Below are positions 53,453 to 62,202 of a stretch of 64,000 nt of DNA, piece after piece (the stretch's first letter is position 1; every line of letters begins with the position of its first letter). The translations under genes were made by a program, and so were the position numbers. Source of the stretch: Pseudomonas chlororaphis subsp. aurantiaca. GTDB taxonomy: Bacteria; Pseudomonadota; Gammaproteobacteria; Pseudomonadales; Pseudomonadaceae. Where the stretch lies: contig NZ_CP059162.1 in assembly GCF_013466605.1 (NCBI RefSeq), positions 1,240,001 through 1,304,000 of the forward strand. The letters run 5' to 3'. The notes beneath the pieces were generated by a model. The model searched no databases. It saw only the letters and a list, made by a program, of their open reading frames with translations, and was not told the DNA's origin.

Positions 53453-54235
53453 TCAGGCCGAGACGCGCGGGATGGTGTCATCGCTGCGCAGGGTGAAGAT
53501 CTCGTAGCCGGTCTCGGTCACCAGCAGGGTGTGTTCCCACTGCGCGGAGAGCTTGCGGTCCTTGGTGATCGCGGTCCAGCCGTCGCCCAGCACCTTGGTG
53601 TCGGCCTTGCCCTGGTTGATCATCGGCTCGATGGTGAAGGTCATGCCGGCTTTCAGTTCCATGCCGGTGCCGGCGCGGCCGTAGTGCAGGATCTGCGGTT
53701 CTTCGTGGAACACCTTGCCGATACCGTGGCCGCAGAACTCGCGGACCACCGAGAAGCCGTTCTTTTCAGCGTGCTTCTGGATGACTTCGCCGATGTCGCC
53801 CAGGCGGCAGCCCGGCTTGACCAGTTCGATGGCCTTGTACATGCATTCCTGGGTGATCTGCGACAGGCGCTCGGCCCAGACCGGCACGGTGCCGACGTGG
53901 AACATGCGGCTGGTATCGCCGTGGTAGCCGTCCTTGATAACGGTGACGTCGATGTTCAGGGTGTCGCCATCCTTCAGCGGCTTCTCGTTCGGGATGCCGT
54001 GGCACACCACGTGGTTGATCGAGGTGCAGATGGACTTGGGGAAGCCCTTGTAATTCAGTGGCGCGGGAATCGCGTGCTGCACATTGACGATGTAGTCGTG
54101 GCAGATGCGGTCCAGCTCTTCGGTGGTCACACCGGGTTTGACATGCTCGGCAATCATTTCCAGCACTTCGGCGGCCAGTTTGCCGGCGACACGCATTTTT
54201 GCGATGTCCTCGGGAGTTTTGAGGGTGACGGTCAT
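53453..54235 (-). CDS. map: Type I methionine aminopeptidase
   Basis: 260 aa dimetal peptidase removing the initiator Met from nascent proteins. Metal ligands lie in [20 protein letters not shown] (two Asp), [15 protein letters not shown] (His), FTIEPMIN (Glu) and [16 protein letters not shown] (Glu). The ATG at 54235 ([14 protein letters not shown]) matches family length; an in-frame extension to 54325 is rejected. Divergent from rpsB, as in many gammaproteobacteria. Confidence 0.97.
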   Translation of the reverse strand: MTVTLKTPEDIAKMRVAGKLAAEVLEMIAEHVKPGVTTEELDRICHDYIVNVQHAIPAPLNYKGFPKSICTSINHVVCHGIPNEKPLKDGDTLNIDVTVIKDGYHGDTSRMFHVGTVPVWAERLSQITQECMYKAIELVKPGCRLGDIGEVIQKHAEKNGFSVVREFCGHGIGKVFHEEPQILHYGRAGTGMELKAGMTFTIEPMINQGKADTKVLGDGWTAITKDRKLSAQWEHTLLVTETGYEIFTLRSDDTIPRVSA

Positions 54236-54356
54236 ACAGGCTCTCTTGACGCTCAGTGGCGCGGATAAACACGGAATGGCTTGAAAACGGTGTATCGAAG
54301 GCTGAGCCCGCTGTGGGGTCGCCACGTTTTCAAAAGCCTCAAAGCTGCGATTCTAA

Positions 54357-54385
54357 CAGAGCCCCGGGGCAAATCTGAGGCTCTG
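54357..54385. other. Inverted repeat in the map-rpsB divergent region
   Basis: CAGAGCC / GGCTCTG, 7 bp with a 15-nt loop. The 407-nt gap 54236-54642 also holds the rpsB promoter and leader. Role of this repeat unknown. Confidence 0.4.
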
Positions 54386-54497
54386 TGTGTCGCATCTCTC
54401 TATATCAGTGGAGCATTCTGACCCGATTCCAAGGGGGGAGCAAAAAAGCGCTCCGGGGGAAATGAGAATCCGGGTTCCGTTTTTACCCTTCTTGTGG

Positions 54498-54512
54498 TAT
54501 AAAATGCGCCGC
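54498..54512 (+). promoter_or_regulatory. rpsB promoter -10 and GC-rich discriminator
   Basis: TATAAAAT (54498-54505) followed by GCGCCGC. A GC-rich discriminator is typical of promoters repressed by ppGpp. The -35 (TTCCGT, 54475-54480) is weak. Confidence 0.55.
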
Positions 54513-54642
54513 TTTCCGGGGATGCCCCGAAAAGCCTAAACCCACACACGTGTCGACACGATGACCTGGGTGCCCTCAGCACAAGCTGTTGGTTGGTCAT
54601 TGGGATGCGTGGAGGCCTAACCCGACTTATTAAGGAACTATC
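54512..54642 (+). ncRNA. rpsB leader (t44-type RNA)
   Basis: An untranslated leader of about 130 nt between the promoter and the rpsB ATG, in the map-rpsB position where Rfam's t44 RNA is defined. Palindromic GTGTCGACAC and several G/C-rich segments are visible. In E. coli, ribosomal protein S2 represses its own mRNA through the rpsB 5' UTR. Assignment is by position and recalled knowledge. Confidence 0.65.
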
Positions 54643-55383
54643 ATGTCCCAAGTCAACATGCGCGATATGCTGAAGGCCGGTGTGCACTTCGGTCACCAAA
54701 CCCGTTACTGGAATCCGAAAATGGGCAAGTACATTTTCGGCGCGCGCAACAAGATTCACATCATCAACCTTGAAAAAACCCTGCCAATGTTCAACGAAGC
54801 TCTGACTTTCGTAGAGCGTCTGGCCCAGGGCAAAAACAAGATTCTGTTCGTCGGCACCAAGCGTTCCGCTGGCAAGATCGTTGCTGAAGAAGCAGCACGT
54901 TGCGGTTCGCCGTACGTCGATCACCGCTGGTTGGGCGGCATGCTGACCAACTACAAGACCATCCGTGCTTCCATCAAGCGTCTGCGTGACCTGGAAGTTC
55001 AGTCGGAAGACGGCACCTTCGCCAAGCTGACCAAGAAAGAGGCGCTGATGCGCACTCGCGATCTGGAAAAGCTGGATCGTAGCCTGGGTGGTATCAAGGA
55101 CATGGGCGGTCTGCCTGACGCGCTGTTCGTGATCGACGTTGACCACGAGCGCATCGCGATCACCGAAGCCAACAAGCTGGGCATCCCGGTCATCGGCGTT
55201 GTCGATACCAACAGCAGCCCGGAAGGCGTTGACTACATCATCCCAGGTAACGATGACGCCATTCGCGCCATCCAGCTGTACATGGGTTCGATGGCAGACG
55301 CCGTGATCCGTGGCCGCAACAACGTTGCTGGCGGCACCGAAGTATTCGCTGAAGACGCTCCAGCGCCGGCAGCTGAAGCCTGA
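54643..55383 (+). CDS. rpsB: 30S ribosomal protein S2
   Basis: 246 aa. N-terminal [20 protein letters not shown] and [21 protein letters not shown] are diagnostic. It sits on the 30S subunit near the Shine-Dalgarno exit. AAGGA precedes the ATG. It is followed by a terminator-like hairpin and then tsf. Its codon use is biased toward highly expressed genes compared with neighbours. Confidence 0.99.
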   Translation: MSQVNMRDMLKAGVHFGHQTRYWNPKMGKYIFGARNKIHIINLEKTLPMFNEALTFVERLAQGKNKILFVGTKRSAGKIVAEEAARCGSPYVDHRWLGGMLTNYKTIRASIKRLRDLEVQSEDGTFAKLTKKEALMRTRDLEKLDRSLGGIKDMGGLPDALFVIDVDHERIAITEANKLGIPVIGVVDTNSSPEGVDYIIPGNDDAIRAIQLYMGSMADAVIRGRNNVAGGTEVFAEDAPAPAAEA

Positions 55384-55414
55384 GTAACTGACGCTTAGCG
55401 TTTACTCAGTACGC

Positions 55415-55439
55415 AAAAAGGGGGCTAGGCCCCCTTTTT
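55415..55439 (+). terminator. Terminator or attenuator between rpsB and tsf
   Basis: AAAAAGGGGGC / GCCCCCTTTTT with a 3-nt loop. A strong intrinsic terminator 32 nt after rpsB. Since no clear separate tsf promoter is seen, partial read-through may set the S2 : EF-Ts ratio. Confidence 0.9.
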
Positions 55440-55587
55440 GCCACCTCGAAAATCATTTACCGATGGCGCCCCTGCAGTTCTTGTCATGTGCGGCGGCTAT
55501 CAAGGGTTTTCGAGAGCGCAGCTCAAGAATTGATCGCCCGTTGAGTCGGGTGGAATGGTTGAAAACCTATCCAAGAGGAATTTGAAA

Positions 55588-56454
55588 ATGGCAGAGATTA
55601 CTGCAGCGTTGGTTAAAGAACTGCGCGAGCGTACCGGCGAAGGCATGATGGACTGCAAGAAAGCCTTGACCAAGGCTGGCGGCGACATCGAGAAAGCCAT
55701 TGATGACATGCGTGCTTCGGGCGCCATCAAGGCTGCCAAGAAAGCAGGCAACATCGCTGCTGAAGGCGCCATCGCCATCAAGGACGACGGTAAAGCCGCC
55801 GTTCTGCTGGAAGTCAACTCGCAGACCGACTTCCTGGCTCTGCAGGACGACTTCAAGGCATTCGTTGCTGCCAGCGTTGAAAAAGCGTTCGCTGACAAGC
55901 TGACCGACGCCGCTCCGCTGATCGAGGCTCAAGAAGCCGATCGTCTGGTTCTGGTTGGTAAAACTGGCGAGAACGTCAACATCCGTCGTCTGGCTCGCGT
56001 TGAAGGTGACGTGGTCGGTACTTACCTGCACGGTAACAAGATCGGTGTTGCGGTTGTCCTGAAGGGCGGTTCCGTAGAACTGGCCAAGGACATCGCCATG
56101 CACGTGGCTGCAAGCAACCCTGAGTTCCTGCTGCCATCGCAAGTTTCCGCTGAAGCCATCGAGCGCGAAAAAGCCGTGTTCCTGCAGCTGAACGAAGACA
56201 AGATGAAAGGCAAGCCAGCCGAAATCGTTGAAAAAATGATCGGTGGCCGTATCAGCAAGTTCCTGGCCGAAGCCAGCCTGGTTGAGCAAGCTTTCGTCAA
56301 GGATCCAGAAATCACCGTAGGTGCCCTGGCCAAGAAAGGCGGCGCTGAAATCGTTTCGTTCACCCGCTTCGCGGTAGGTGAAGGCATCGAGAAGAAAGAA
56401 GACAACTTCGCTGAGGAAGTTGCTGCACAACTGGCTGCTGCCAAGCAACAGTAA
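55588..56454 (+). CDS. tsf: Translation elongation factor Ts
   Basis: 288 aa guanine nucleotide exchange factor for EF-Tu. N-terminal UBA-like ALVKELRERTGEGMMDCKKA, then the core with EVNSQTDFLALQDDF. The ATG at 55588 (MAEITAALVK) follows AAGAGGAA; the extension to 55555 is not supported. Downstream of rpsB and upstream of pyrH, the usual order. Confidence 0.99.
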   Translation: MAEITAALVKELRERTGEGMMDCKKALTKAGGDIEKAIDDMRASGAIKAAKKAGNIAAEGAIAIKDDGKAAVLLEVNSQTDFLALQDDFKAFVAASVEKAFADKLTDAAPLIEAQEADRLVLVGKTGENVNIRRLARVEGDVVGTYLHGNKIGVAVVLKGGSVELAKDIAMHVAASNPEFLLPSQVSAEAIEREKAVFLQLNEDKMKGKPAEIVEKMIGGRISKFLAEASLVEQAFVKDPEITVGALAKKGGAEIVSFTRFAVGEGIEKKEDNFAEEVAAQLAAAKQQ

Positions 56455-56477
56455 GACGGTTTTTCAACTGTCGCCCG

Positions 56478-56512
56478 AAAGAGGCTGCCCGCTCACGCGC
56501 GCAGCCTCTTTT
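56478..56512 (+). terminator. Terminator of tsf
   Basis: AAAGAGGCTGC / GCAGCCTCTTTT with a loop of about 12 nt, 24 nt after the tsf stop. It isolates the pyrH operon, which then needs its own promoter. Confidence 0.9.
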
Positions 56513-56522
56513 CAAATGGGGT

Positions 56523-56539
56523 AACCAATTTAGTTGGTT
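56523..56539. other. Small inverted repeat upstream of pyrH
   Basis: AACCAA / TTGGTT with a 5-nt loop, just upstream of the AlgU-like promoter. Could be an operator. Confidence 0.3.
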
Positions 56540-56546
56540 GCCTTCG

Positions 56547-56573
56547 GAACTGGTTTACAAAGTCGTGTTCTGA
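56547..56573 (+). promoter_or_regulatory. Candidate AlgU (sigma-E type) promoter of the pyrH-bamA group
   Basis: GAACTG (56547-56552), 16 nt, TCTGA (56569-56573), one mismatch from the sigma-E/AlgU -35 consensus GAACTT and an exact TCTGA -10. It would drive pyrH, frr, uppS, cdsA, dxr, rseP and perhaps bamA. E. coli has sigma-E promoters in the equivalent cluster. Confidence 0.5.
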
Positions 56574-56662
56574 TGGCGCTGTGACAGCGTCAAGCTAGAG
56601 TGAACGCAGGCTGCAAACAGCTTGCAGAGAATTTTTAAAATACGCCGCAGGAGAGATTCGCA

Positions 56663-57406
56663 ATGGCTCAGCAGGGCAGTGGTTATCAAGCTCGCTATAA
56701 ACGCATTCTACTCAAGCTTAGCGGCGAGGCCCTGATGGGCTCGGAAGAGTTCGGGATCGACCCTAAGGTGCTGGATCGCATGGCGCTGGAAGTCGGCCAG
56801 CTGGTTGGCATCGGTGTTCAGGTCGGTCTGGTCATCGGCGGTGGCAACCTGTTCCGTGGCGCGGCGCTCAGCGCGGCCGGCATGGATCGGGTGACAGGCG
56901 ACCACATGGGCATGCTGGCCACTGTGATGAACGGCCTGGCCATGCGCGACGCGCTGGAACGTGCGAATATCTCGGCGATCGTCATGTCGGCCATTTCCAT
57001 GGTCGGTGTGACCGATCACTATGACCGTCGCAAGGCGATGCGTCATCTGAACTCCAAGGAAGTGGTGATCTTCGCTGCCGGTACCGGTAACCCGTTCTTC
57101 ACGACCGACTCCGCAGCATGCCTGCGGGCGATCGAGATCGATGCCGACGTAGTGCTCAAGGCAACCAAGGTTGACGGTGTATATACCGCAGACCCATTCA
57201 AAGACCCGCATGCCGAGAAGTTCGATCATCTGACCTACGATGAAGTACTGGATCGCAAGCTGGGTGTCATGGATCTGACGGCGATCTGCCTGTGCCGCGA
57301 CCATAAGATGCCGTTGCGTGTATTCAACATGAACAAGCCCGGCGCCCTGCTGAACATCGTGCATGGCGGCGCTGAAGGAACCCTGATCGAGGAAGGCGAA
57401 CAATGA
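56663..57406 (+). CDS. pyrH: UMP kinase
   Basis: 247 aa bacterial-type UMP kinase (amino-acid kinase fold), UMP to UDP. Motifs [26 protein letters not shown] and [18 protein letters not shown] are typical. ATG preceded by CAGGAGAG. The gene is expected to be essential and allosterically controlled by GTP and UTP. Its stop overlaps the frr start by four bases. Confidence 0.98.
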   Translation: MAQQGSGYQARYKRILLKLSGEALMGSEEFGIDPKVLDRMALEVGQLVGIGVQVGLVIGGGNLFRGAALSAAGMDRVTGDHMGMLATVMNGLAMRDALERANISAIVMSAISMVGVTDHYDRRKAMRHLNSKEVVIFAAGTGNPFFTTDSAACLRAIEIDADVVLKATKVDGVYTADPFKDPHAEKFDHLTYDEVLDRKLGVMDLTAICLCRDHKMPLRVFNMNKPGALLNIVHGGAEGTLIEEGEQ

Positions 57407-57960
57407 TCAACGAAATCAAGAAAGACGCTCAAGAGCGCATGAAGAAGTCCCTGGAGTCGCTGGCGCATGCGTTCGGCCAGATCCGCACCGGCAAGGCGCA
57501 CCCGAGCATCCTGGGTAGCGTGATGGTGCCTTACTATGGCACTGACACTCCGTTGAGCGGTGTGGCCAGTGTTACCGTGAAAGACTCTCAGACCCTGCAG
57601 GTGGTGCCGTTCGAGCGCAACATGCTTGGGGCAATCGACAAGGCTATCGGCAGTGCTGGCCTGAACCTCAATCCGACCAATCTTGGCGAGCTGCTGCTGA
57701 TCAAAATGGCGCCGCTGACTGAAGAAACCCGTAAAGGCTTCACCAAGCAGGCGCGTGCCGCTGCTGAAGATGCCCGTGTTGCTGTGCGCAATATTCGCCG
57801 CGATGCCTTGGGTGATTTGAAAAAACTGTCCAAGGACAAGGAAATCAGTGAAGACGAAGAGCGTCGCGCCGGTGCAGAGATCGACAAGCTGATCAAAGAG
57901 TTCGAGGCTCAGATCGCTAAGGCAACTGAAGAAAAAGAAAAGGACCTGATGGCCGTATAA
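57403..57960 (+). CDS. frr: Ribosome recycling factor
   Basis: 185 aa. N-terminal [20 protein letters not shown] and the central [19 protein letters not shown] are typical of RRF. With EF-G it splits post-termination ribosomes. It overlaps pyrH (ATGA) and is 14 nt upstream of uppS. Confidence 0.99.
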   Translation: MINEIKKDAQERMKKSLESLAHAFGQIRTGKAHPSILGSVMVPYYGTDTPLSGVASVTVKDSQTLQVVPFERNMLGAIDKAIGSAGLNLNPTNLGELLLIKMAPLTEETRKGFTKQARAAAEDARVAVRNIRRDALGDLKKLSKDKEISEDEERRAGAEIDKLIKEFEAQIAKATEEKEKDLMAV

Positions 57961-57974
57961 GGGTCGGGCTTTAA

Positions 57975-58730
57975 ATGGACAAGACCAAGCAGAGTGCGCC
58001 GTCCTCGGTGCCGCGCCATGTCGCGATCATCATGGATGGCAACAATCGCTGGGCGAAAAAACGCTTCATGCCCGGCGTCGCCGGGCACAAGGCGGGTGTG
58101 GATGCCGTGCGGGCGGTGATCGAGGTCTGTGCCGAGGCCAGGGTCGAAGTGCTGACCCTGTTCGCCTTCTCCAGTGAAAACTGGCAGCGGCCGGCCGATG
58201 AGGTCAGTGCCTTGATGGACCTGTTCTTCAAGGCGTTGCGCCGCGAGGCCAAGCGCCTCAACGAGAACAACATCAGCCTGCGCATCATCGGCGATCGTTC
58301 GCGTTTCCATCCTGAGTTGCAGGCGGCGATGCGCGAGGCGGAGGCAATGACCGCAGGCAGTGACCGCTTCATTCTGCAGATCGCCGCCAACTATGGCGGT
58401 CAGTGGGATATCGCCCAGGCCGCTCAGCGCCTGGCGCGGGAAGTCCAGGCAGGGCACCTGCGCCCTGACGACATTACCCCTGAGTTGTTGCAAACCTGCC
58501 TGGCGACTGGCGACCTGCCGTTGCCGGACCTGTGCATCCGTACGGGCGGCGAGCACCGCATCAGCAATTTCCTGCTCTGGCAGCTGGCTTATGCCGAGCT
58601 GTACTTCTCCGACCTGTTCTGGCCGGACTTCAAACACGATGCCATGCGCGCCGCGCTGGCCGATTACGCTTCTCGCCAGCGCCGCTTCGGTAAAACGAGC
58701 GAGCAGGTCGAAGCTGGAGCCCGGGTTTAA
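57975..58730 (+). CDS. uppS: Undecaprenyl diphosphate synthase
   Basis: 251 aa cis-prenyltransferase adding eight isoprene units to farnesyl diphosphate. The catalytic region VAIIMDGNNRWAKKR has D21. Further conserved blocks are FAFSSENWQRP and the C-terminal DLCIRTGGEHRISNFLLWQ. The product carries peptidoglycan and polysaccharide precursors. One-base overlap with cdsA (TAATG). Confidence 0.98.
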   Translation: MDKTKQSAPSSVPRHVAIIMDGNNRWAKKRFMPGVAGHKAGVDAVRAVIEVCAEARVEVLTLFAFSSENWQRPADEVSALMDLFFKALRREAKRLNENNISLRIIGDRSRFHPELQAAMREAEAMTAGSDRFILQIAANYGGQWDIAQAAQRLAREVQAGHLRPDDITPELLQTCLATGDLPLPDLCIRTGGEHRISNFLLWQLAYAELYFSDLFWPDFKHDAMRAALADYASRQRRFGKTSEQVEAGARV

Positions 58731-59536
58731 TGCTCAAACAACGAATCATTACTGCGCTGATCCTGCTGCCGATCGCCTTGTGCGGTTTTTTCCTGCTAGA
58801 AGGTTCCGTCTTCGCCCTGTTTATCGGGCTGGTGGTGACCCTCGGGGCCTGGGAGTGGGCGCGCCTGGCGGGTTTCGAGGCTCAGCCGACCCGTATTGCC
58901 TATGCGGTAGTGGTCGCTGCGCTGTTGTTCCTGATGCAGCTGTTGCCGGGTATCGCGCCTTGGGTGCTTGGTGCTGCGGTGCTCTGGTGGGGACTGGCGA
59001 CTTTCCTGGTGCTCACCTATCCGCGTACCAGTGAGCATTGGGCTGGTGCCGCGGCCAAGCTGGTGATCGGCCTGCTGATTCTGCTGCCGGCCTGGCAAGG
59101 CCTGGTCTTCATCAAGCAGCAGCCTTTGGGTAACTGGTTGATCATGGCGGTGATGGTGCTGGTCTGGGGCGCCGATATCGGTGCCTACTTTTCCGGCAAG
59201 GCGTTCGGCAAGCGCAAGCTGGCGCCGCAGGTCAGCCCGGGCAAGAGCTGGGAAGGGGTGTACGGCGGTCTGCTGCTGAGCCTGGTGATCGCTGCGGTGG
59301 TCGGTCTGGTTGCAGGCTGGTCCGTCGGGCAGATCATCCTTGGTTTGCTGGGCGCGGCTGTCGTGGTGTTCATTTCGGTGGTCGGCGACCTGACCGAAAG
59401 CATGTTCAAGCGCCAGGCCGGGATCAAGGACAGCAGTAACCTGCTGCCGGGTCATGGTGGCGTGCTTGATCGTATCGACAGCCTGACCGCGGCCATTCCG
59501 GTATTCGCCGTACTGTTGTGGATGGCTGCATTGTGA
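58730..59536 (+). CDS. cdsA: Phosphatidate cytidylyltransferase
   Basis: 268 aa polytopic inner-membrane enzyme making CDP-diacylglycerol. Several TM helices, and the CTP-transferase signature region [20 protein letters not shown] then [13 protein letters not shown] near the C-terminus. The usual cdsA position after uppS. Overlaps uppS by one base and dxr by four. Confidence 0.97.
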   Translation: MLKQRIITALILLPIALCGFFLLEGSVFALFIGLVVTLGAWEWARLAGFEAQPTRIAYAVVVAALLFLMQLLPGIAPWVLGAAVLWWGLATFLVLTYPRTSEHWAGAAAKLVIGLLILLPAWQGLVFIKQQPLGNWLIMAVMVLVWGADIGAYFSGKAFGKRKLAPQVSPGKSWEGVYGGLLLSLVIAAVVGLVAGWSVGQIILGLLGAAVVVFISVVGDLTESMFKRQAGIKDSSNLLPGHGGVLDRIDSLTAAIPVFAVLLWMAAL

Positions 59537-60723
59537 GTCGCCCACAGCAGATTACGGTTCTCGGGGCCACCGGCTCTATCGGCCTCAGTACGCTGGACGT
59601 CATTGCCCGCCATCCCGAGCGTTATCAGGTCTTCGCCCTGAGCGGTTTCAGTCGTCTGGCCGAGCTGCTGGCGCTCTGTCTCCGTCATGCTCCGCGTTTT
59701 GCCGTCGTCCCGCATATCGCTGCCGCGCGCAGCCTGCAGGAAGACTTGCGCAATGCCGGTTCGCGCACCCGTGTACTGGTGGGCGAGGAGGGCCTGTGTG
59801 AAGTGGCGTCCGCCCCTGAAGTCGATGCGGTCATGGCGGCTATCGTCGGTGCCGCGGGCTTGCGTCCGACCCTGGCTGCCGTCGAGGCTGGCAAGAAAAT
59901 TCTCCTGGCCAATAAAGAAGCACTGGTCATGTCCGGCGCGCTGTTCATGCAGGCGGTGGGCAAGAGTGGTTCGGTATTGCTGCCCATTGATAGTGAGCAC
60001 AATGCCATCTTCCAGTGCATGCCCGCGGACTTTTCCCGTGGGTTGAGCAATGTAGGGGTGCGGCGCATTTTGCTGACCGCATCCGGTGGCCCGTTCCGGC
60101 AAACTCCGCTGGCCGATCTGGAACAGGTAACGCCCGAGCAGGCATGTGCCCACCCCAACTGGTCGATGGGGCGCAAGATTTCCGTCGATTCGGCCAGCAT
60201 GATGAACAAAGGCCTCGAACTGATCGAGGCGTGCTGGCTGTTCGATGCCAAGCCTGCCCAGGTCGAGGTGGTGATTCATCCGCAAAGCGTGATTCACTCG
60301 CTCGTCGACTATGTGGACGGTTCGGTGCTGGCCCAGTTGGGTAACCCGGATATGCGCACGCCGATCGCCAATGCCCTGGCCTGGCCGGAGCGGATCGACT
60401 CGGGCGTGCCTCCGCTGGATCTGTTCGCCGTGGCGCGCCTGGATTTCCAGGCGCCTGATGAAGAGCGGTTCCCGTGCTTGCGCCTGGCGCGCCAGGCCGC
60501 GGAGGCTGGCAACAGCGCTCCGGCCATGTTGAATGCCGCCAACGAGGTAGCTGTTGCCGCGTTTCTCGAACGGCGCATCCGCTACCCCGAGATCGCGAGT
60601 ATCATCGAAGAAGTTTTAAGCCTTGAACCGGTTGCCGCAGTCGATGAGCTGAGCGCCGTGTTCGCGGCGGACGCCAAAGCCCGTGCCCTGGCTGAGCAGT
60701 GGTTGGGTCGCAACAGCCGGTAA
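59533..60723 (+). CDS. dxr: 1-deoxy-D-xylulose 5-phosphate reductoisomerase
   Basis: 396 aa enzyme of the MEP isoprenoid pathway. NADPH-binding [48 protein letters not shown] (metal site) and [15 protein letters not shown] start at the GTG at 59533, which overlaps the cdsA stop as GTGA; an in-frame ATG at 59521 lies within cdsA. It supplies isoprenyl precursors used by uppS encoded two genes upstream. Confidence 0.97.
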   Translation: MSRPQQITVLGATGSIGLSTLDVIARHPERYQVFALSGFSRLAELLALCLRHAPRFAVVPHIAAARSLQEDLRNAGSRTRVLVGEEGLCEVASAPEVDAVMAAIVGAAGLRPTLAAVEAGKKILLANKEALVMSGALFMQAVGKSGSVLLPIDSEHNAIFQCMPADFSRGLSNVGVRRILLTASGGPFRQTPLADLEQVTPEQACAHPNWSMGRKISVDSASMMNKGLELIEACWLFDAKPAQVEVVIHPQSVIHSLVDYVDGSVLAQLGNPDMRTPIANALAWPERIDSGVPPLDLFAVARLDFQAPDEERFPCLRLARQAAEAGNSAPAMLNAANEVAVAAFLERRIRYPEIASIIEEVLSLEPVAAVDELSAVFAADAKARALAEQWLGRNSR

Positions 60724-60775
60724 GTTGCGACAAGCCCGAGCGTATCGGTACTGGATAGGATTGCGGAGAAAGTAG

Positions 60776-62128
60776 ATGAGCGCGCTCTATATGATTGTCG
60801 GCACCCTGATCGCCCTGGGTGTGCTGGTCACCTTCCATGAATTCGGTCACTTCTGGGTGGCGCGTCGTTGCGGCGTCAAGGTTCTGCGTTTTTCCGTGGG
60901 CTTCGGCATGCCGCTGCTGCGTTGGTATGACCGGCAAGGTACCGAATTCGTGATTGCCGCCATTCCGCTGGGTGGCTACGTGAAGATGCTCGACGAGCGC
61001 GAAGGCGAGGTGCCTGTCGACCAGCTCGATCAATCGTTCAATCGCAAGTCGGTGCGCCAGCGTATCGCCATCGTTGCCGCCGGTCCTGTCGCCAACTTCC
61101 TGCTGGCACTGGTGTTCTTCTGGGGACTGGCGATGCTCGGTACCGAGCAGGTGCGTCCGGTCATCGGCAGTGTCGAGTCTGGAAGCATCGCCGCCAAGGC
61201 TGGCTTGAGTCCTGGCCAGGAAATCGTTGCAATCGATGGCGAGCCCACCGTGGGCTGGTCGGCGGTCAACCTGCAGCTGATTCGACGTCTGGGCGAAAGC
61301 GGTACCTTGCAGTTGCTGGTGCGTGAGCAGGGTTCGACCGCCGATTCGCCGCGCGAGCTGGTGCTCGACAACTGGCTCAAGGGTACCGATGAACCTGATC
61401 CTATTCGTTCCTTGGGGATTCGCCCCTGGCGCCCGGCGCTCGCCCCCGTTCTGGCCGAACTCGATCCGAAAGGCCCGGCCCAGGCGGCTGGCCTGAAAAC
61501 CGGCGATCGCCTGCTGGCGCTGGATGGTCAGGTGTTGACCGATTGGCAGCAGGTCGTCGACTGGGTGCGTGTACGTCCTGATACCAAAATTGTGCTGCAC
61601 GTCGAGCGTGATGGTGCTCAAATCGACGTCCCGGTGACCCTGGCCGCACGCGGTAAAGAGAAGGTCGCCAGTGGTTATCTGGGAGCTGGGGTGAAGGCGG
61701 TCGATTGGCCGCCGGAAATGCTTCGCGAGGTCAGTTATGGTCCACTGGCCGCCATTGGCGAGGGTGCCCGGCGTACTTGGACCATGAGCGTGCTGACCCT
61801 CGATTCACTGAAGAAAATGTTGTTCGGCGAGCTCTCGGTAAAAAACTTGAGTGGACCGATAACCATTGCTAAAGTGGCGGGCGCTTCTGCCCAGTCGGGC
61901 GTTGCTGATTTCTTGAATTTCCTTGCTTATCTGAGTATTAGCCTAGGGGTTCTGAACTTGCTGCCCATTCCTGTACTGGATGGGGGGCATCTGTTGTTTT
62001 ATCTGATCGAGTGGGCGCGTGGTCGTCCCTTGTCGGATCGGGTGCAAGGTTGGGGGATACAGATCGGTATCAGTTTGGTAGTCGGGGTGATGTTGCTTGC
62101 CCTGGTCAACGATCTGGGTCGTCTGTAA
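60776..62128 (+). CDS. rseP: Site-2 protease RseP (MucP)
   Basis: 450 aa intramembrane zinc metalloprotease. HEFGH active site at residues 21-25, two PDZ domains in the periplasm (starting near VIGSVESGSIAAKAGL and VLAELDPKGPAQAAGL), and the third ligand in LLPIPVLDGGHLLFY. It cleaves the anti-sigma factor MucA (RseA) to release AlgU (sigma-E). This is notable because an AlgU-like promoter precedes pyrH, so feedback is possible. Confidence 0.97.
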   Translation: MSALYMIVGTLIALGVLVTFHEFGHFWVARRCGVKVLRFSVGFGMPLLRWYDRQGTEFVIAAIPLGGYVKMLDEREGEVPVDQLDQSFNRKSVRQRIAIVAAGPVANFLLALVFFWGLAMLGTEQVRPVIGSVESGSIAAKAGLSPGQEIVAIDGEPTVGWSAVNLQLIRRLGESGTLQLLVREQGSTADSPRELVLDNWLKGTDEPDPIRSLGIRPWRPALAPVLAELDPKGPAQAAGLKTGDRLLALDGQVLTDWQQVVDWVRVRPDTKIVLHVERDGAQIDVPVTLAARGKEKVASGYLGAGVKAVDWPPEMLREVSYGPLAAIGEGARRTWTMSVLTLDSLKKMLFGELSVKNLSGPITIAKVAGASAQSGVADFLNFLAYLSISLGVLNLLPIPVLDGGHLLFYLIEWARGRPLSDRVQGWGIQIGISLVVGVMLLALVNDLGRL

Positions 62129-62148
62129 CGCTTCGCTGAATTGCGAAT

Positions 62149-62174
62149 CTGCCGCATTTTGCGGCAGTTTCTTT
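62149..62174 (+). terminator. Terminator or attenuator between rseP and bamA
   Basis: CTGCCGCA / TGCGGCAG with a 3-nt loop, then TTTCTTTATT, in a 74-nt gap. bamA needs either read-through or an internal promoter. Confidence 0.85.
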
Positions 62175-62202
62175 ATTGCCAGTTGGAATAAGAAAGGACT
62201 TC

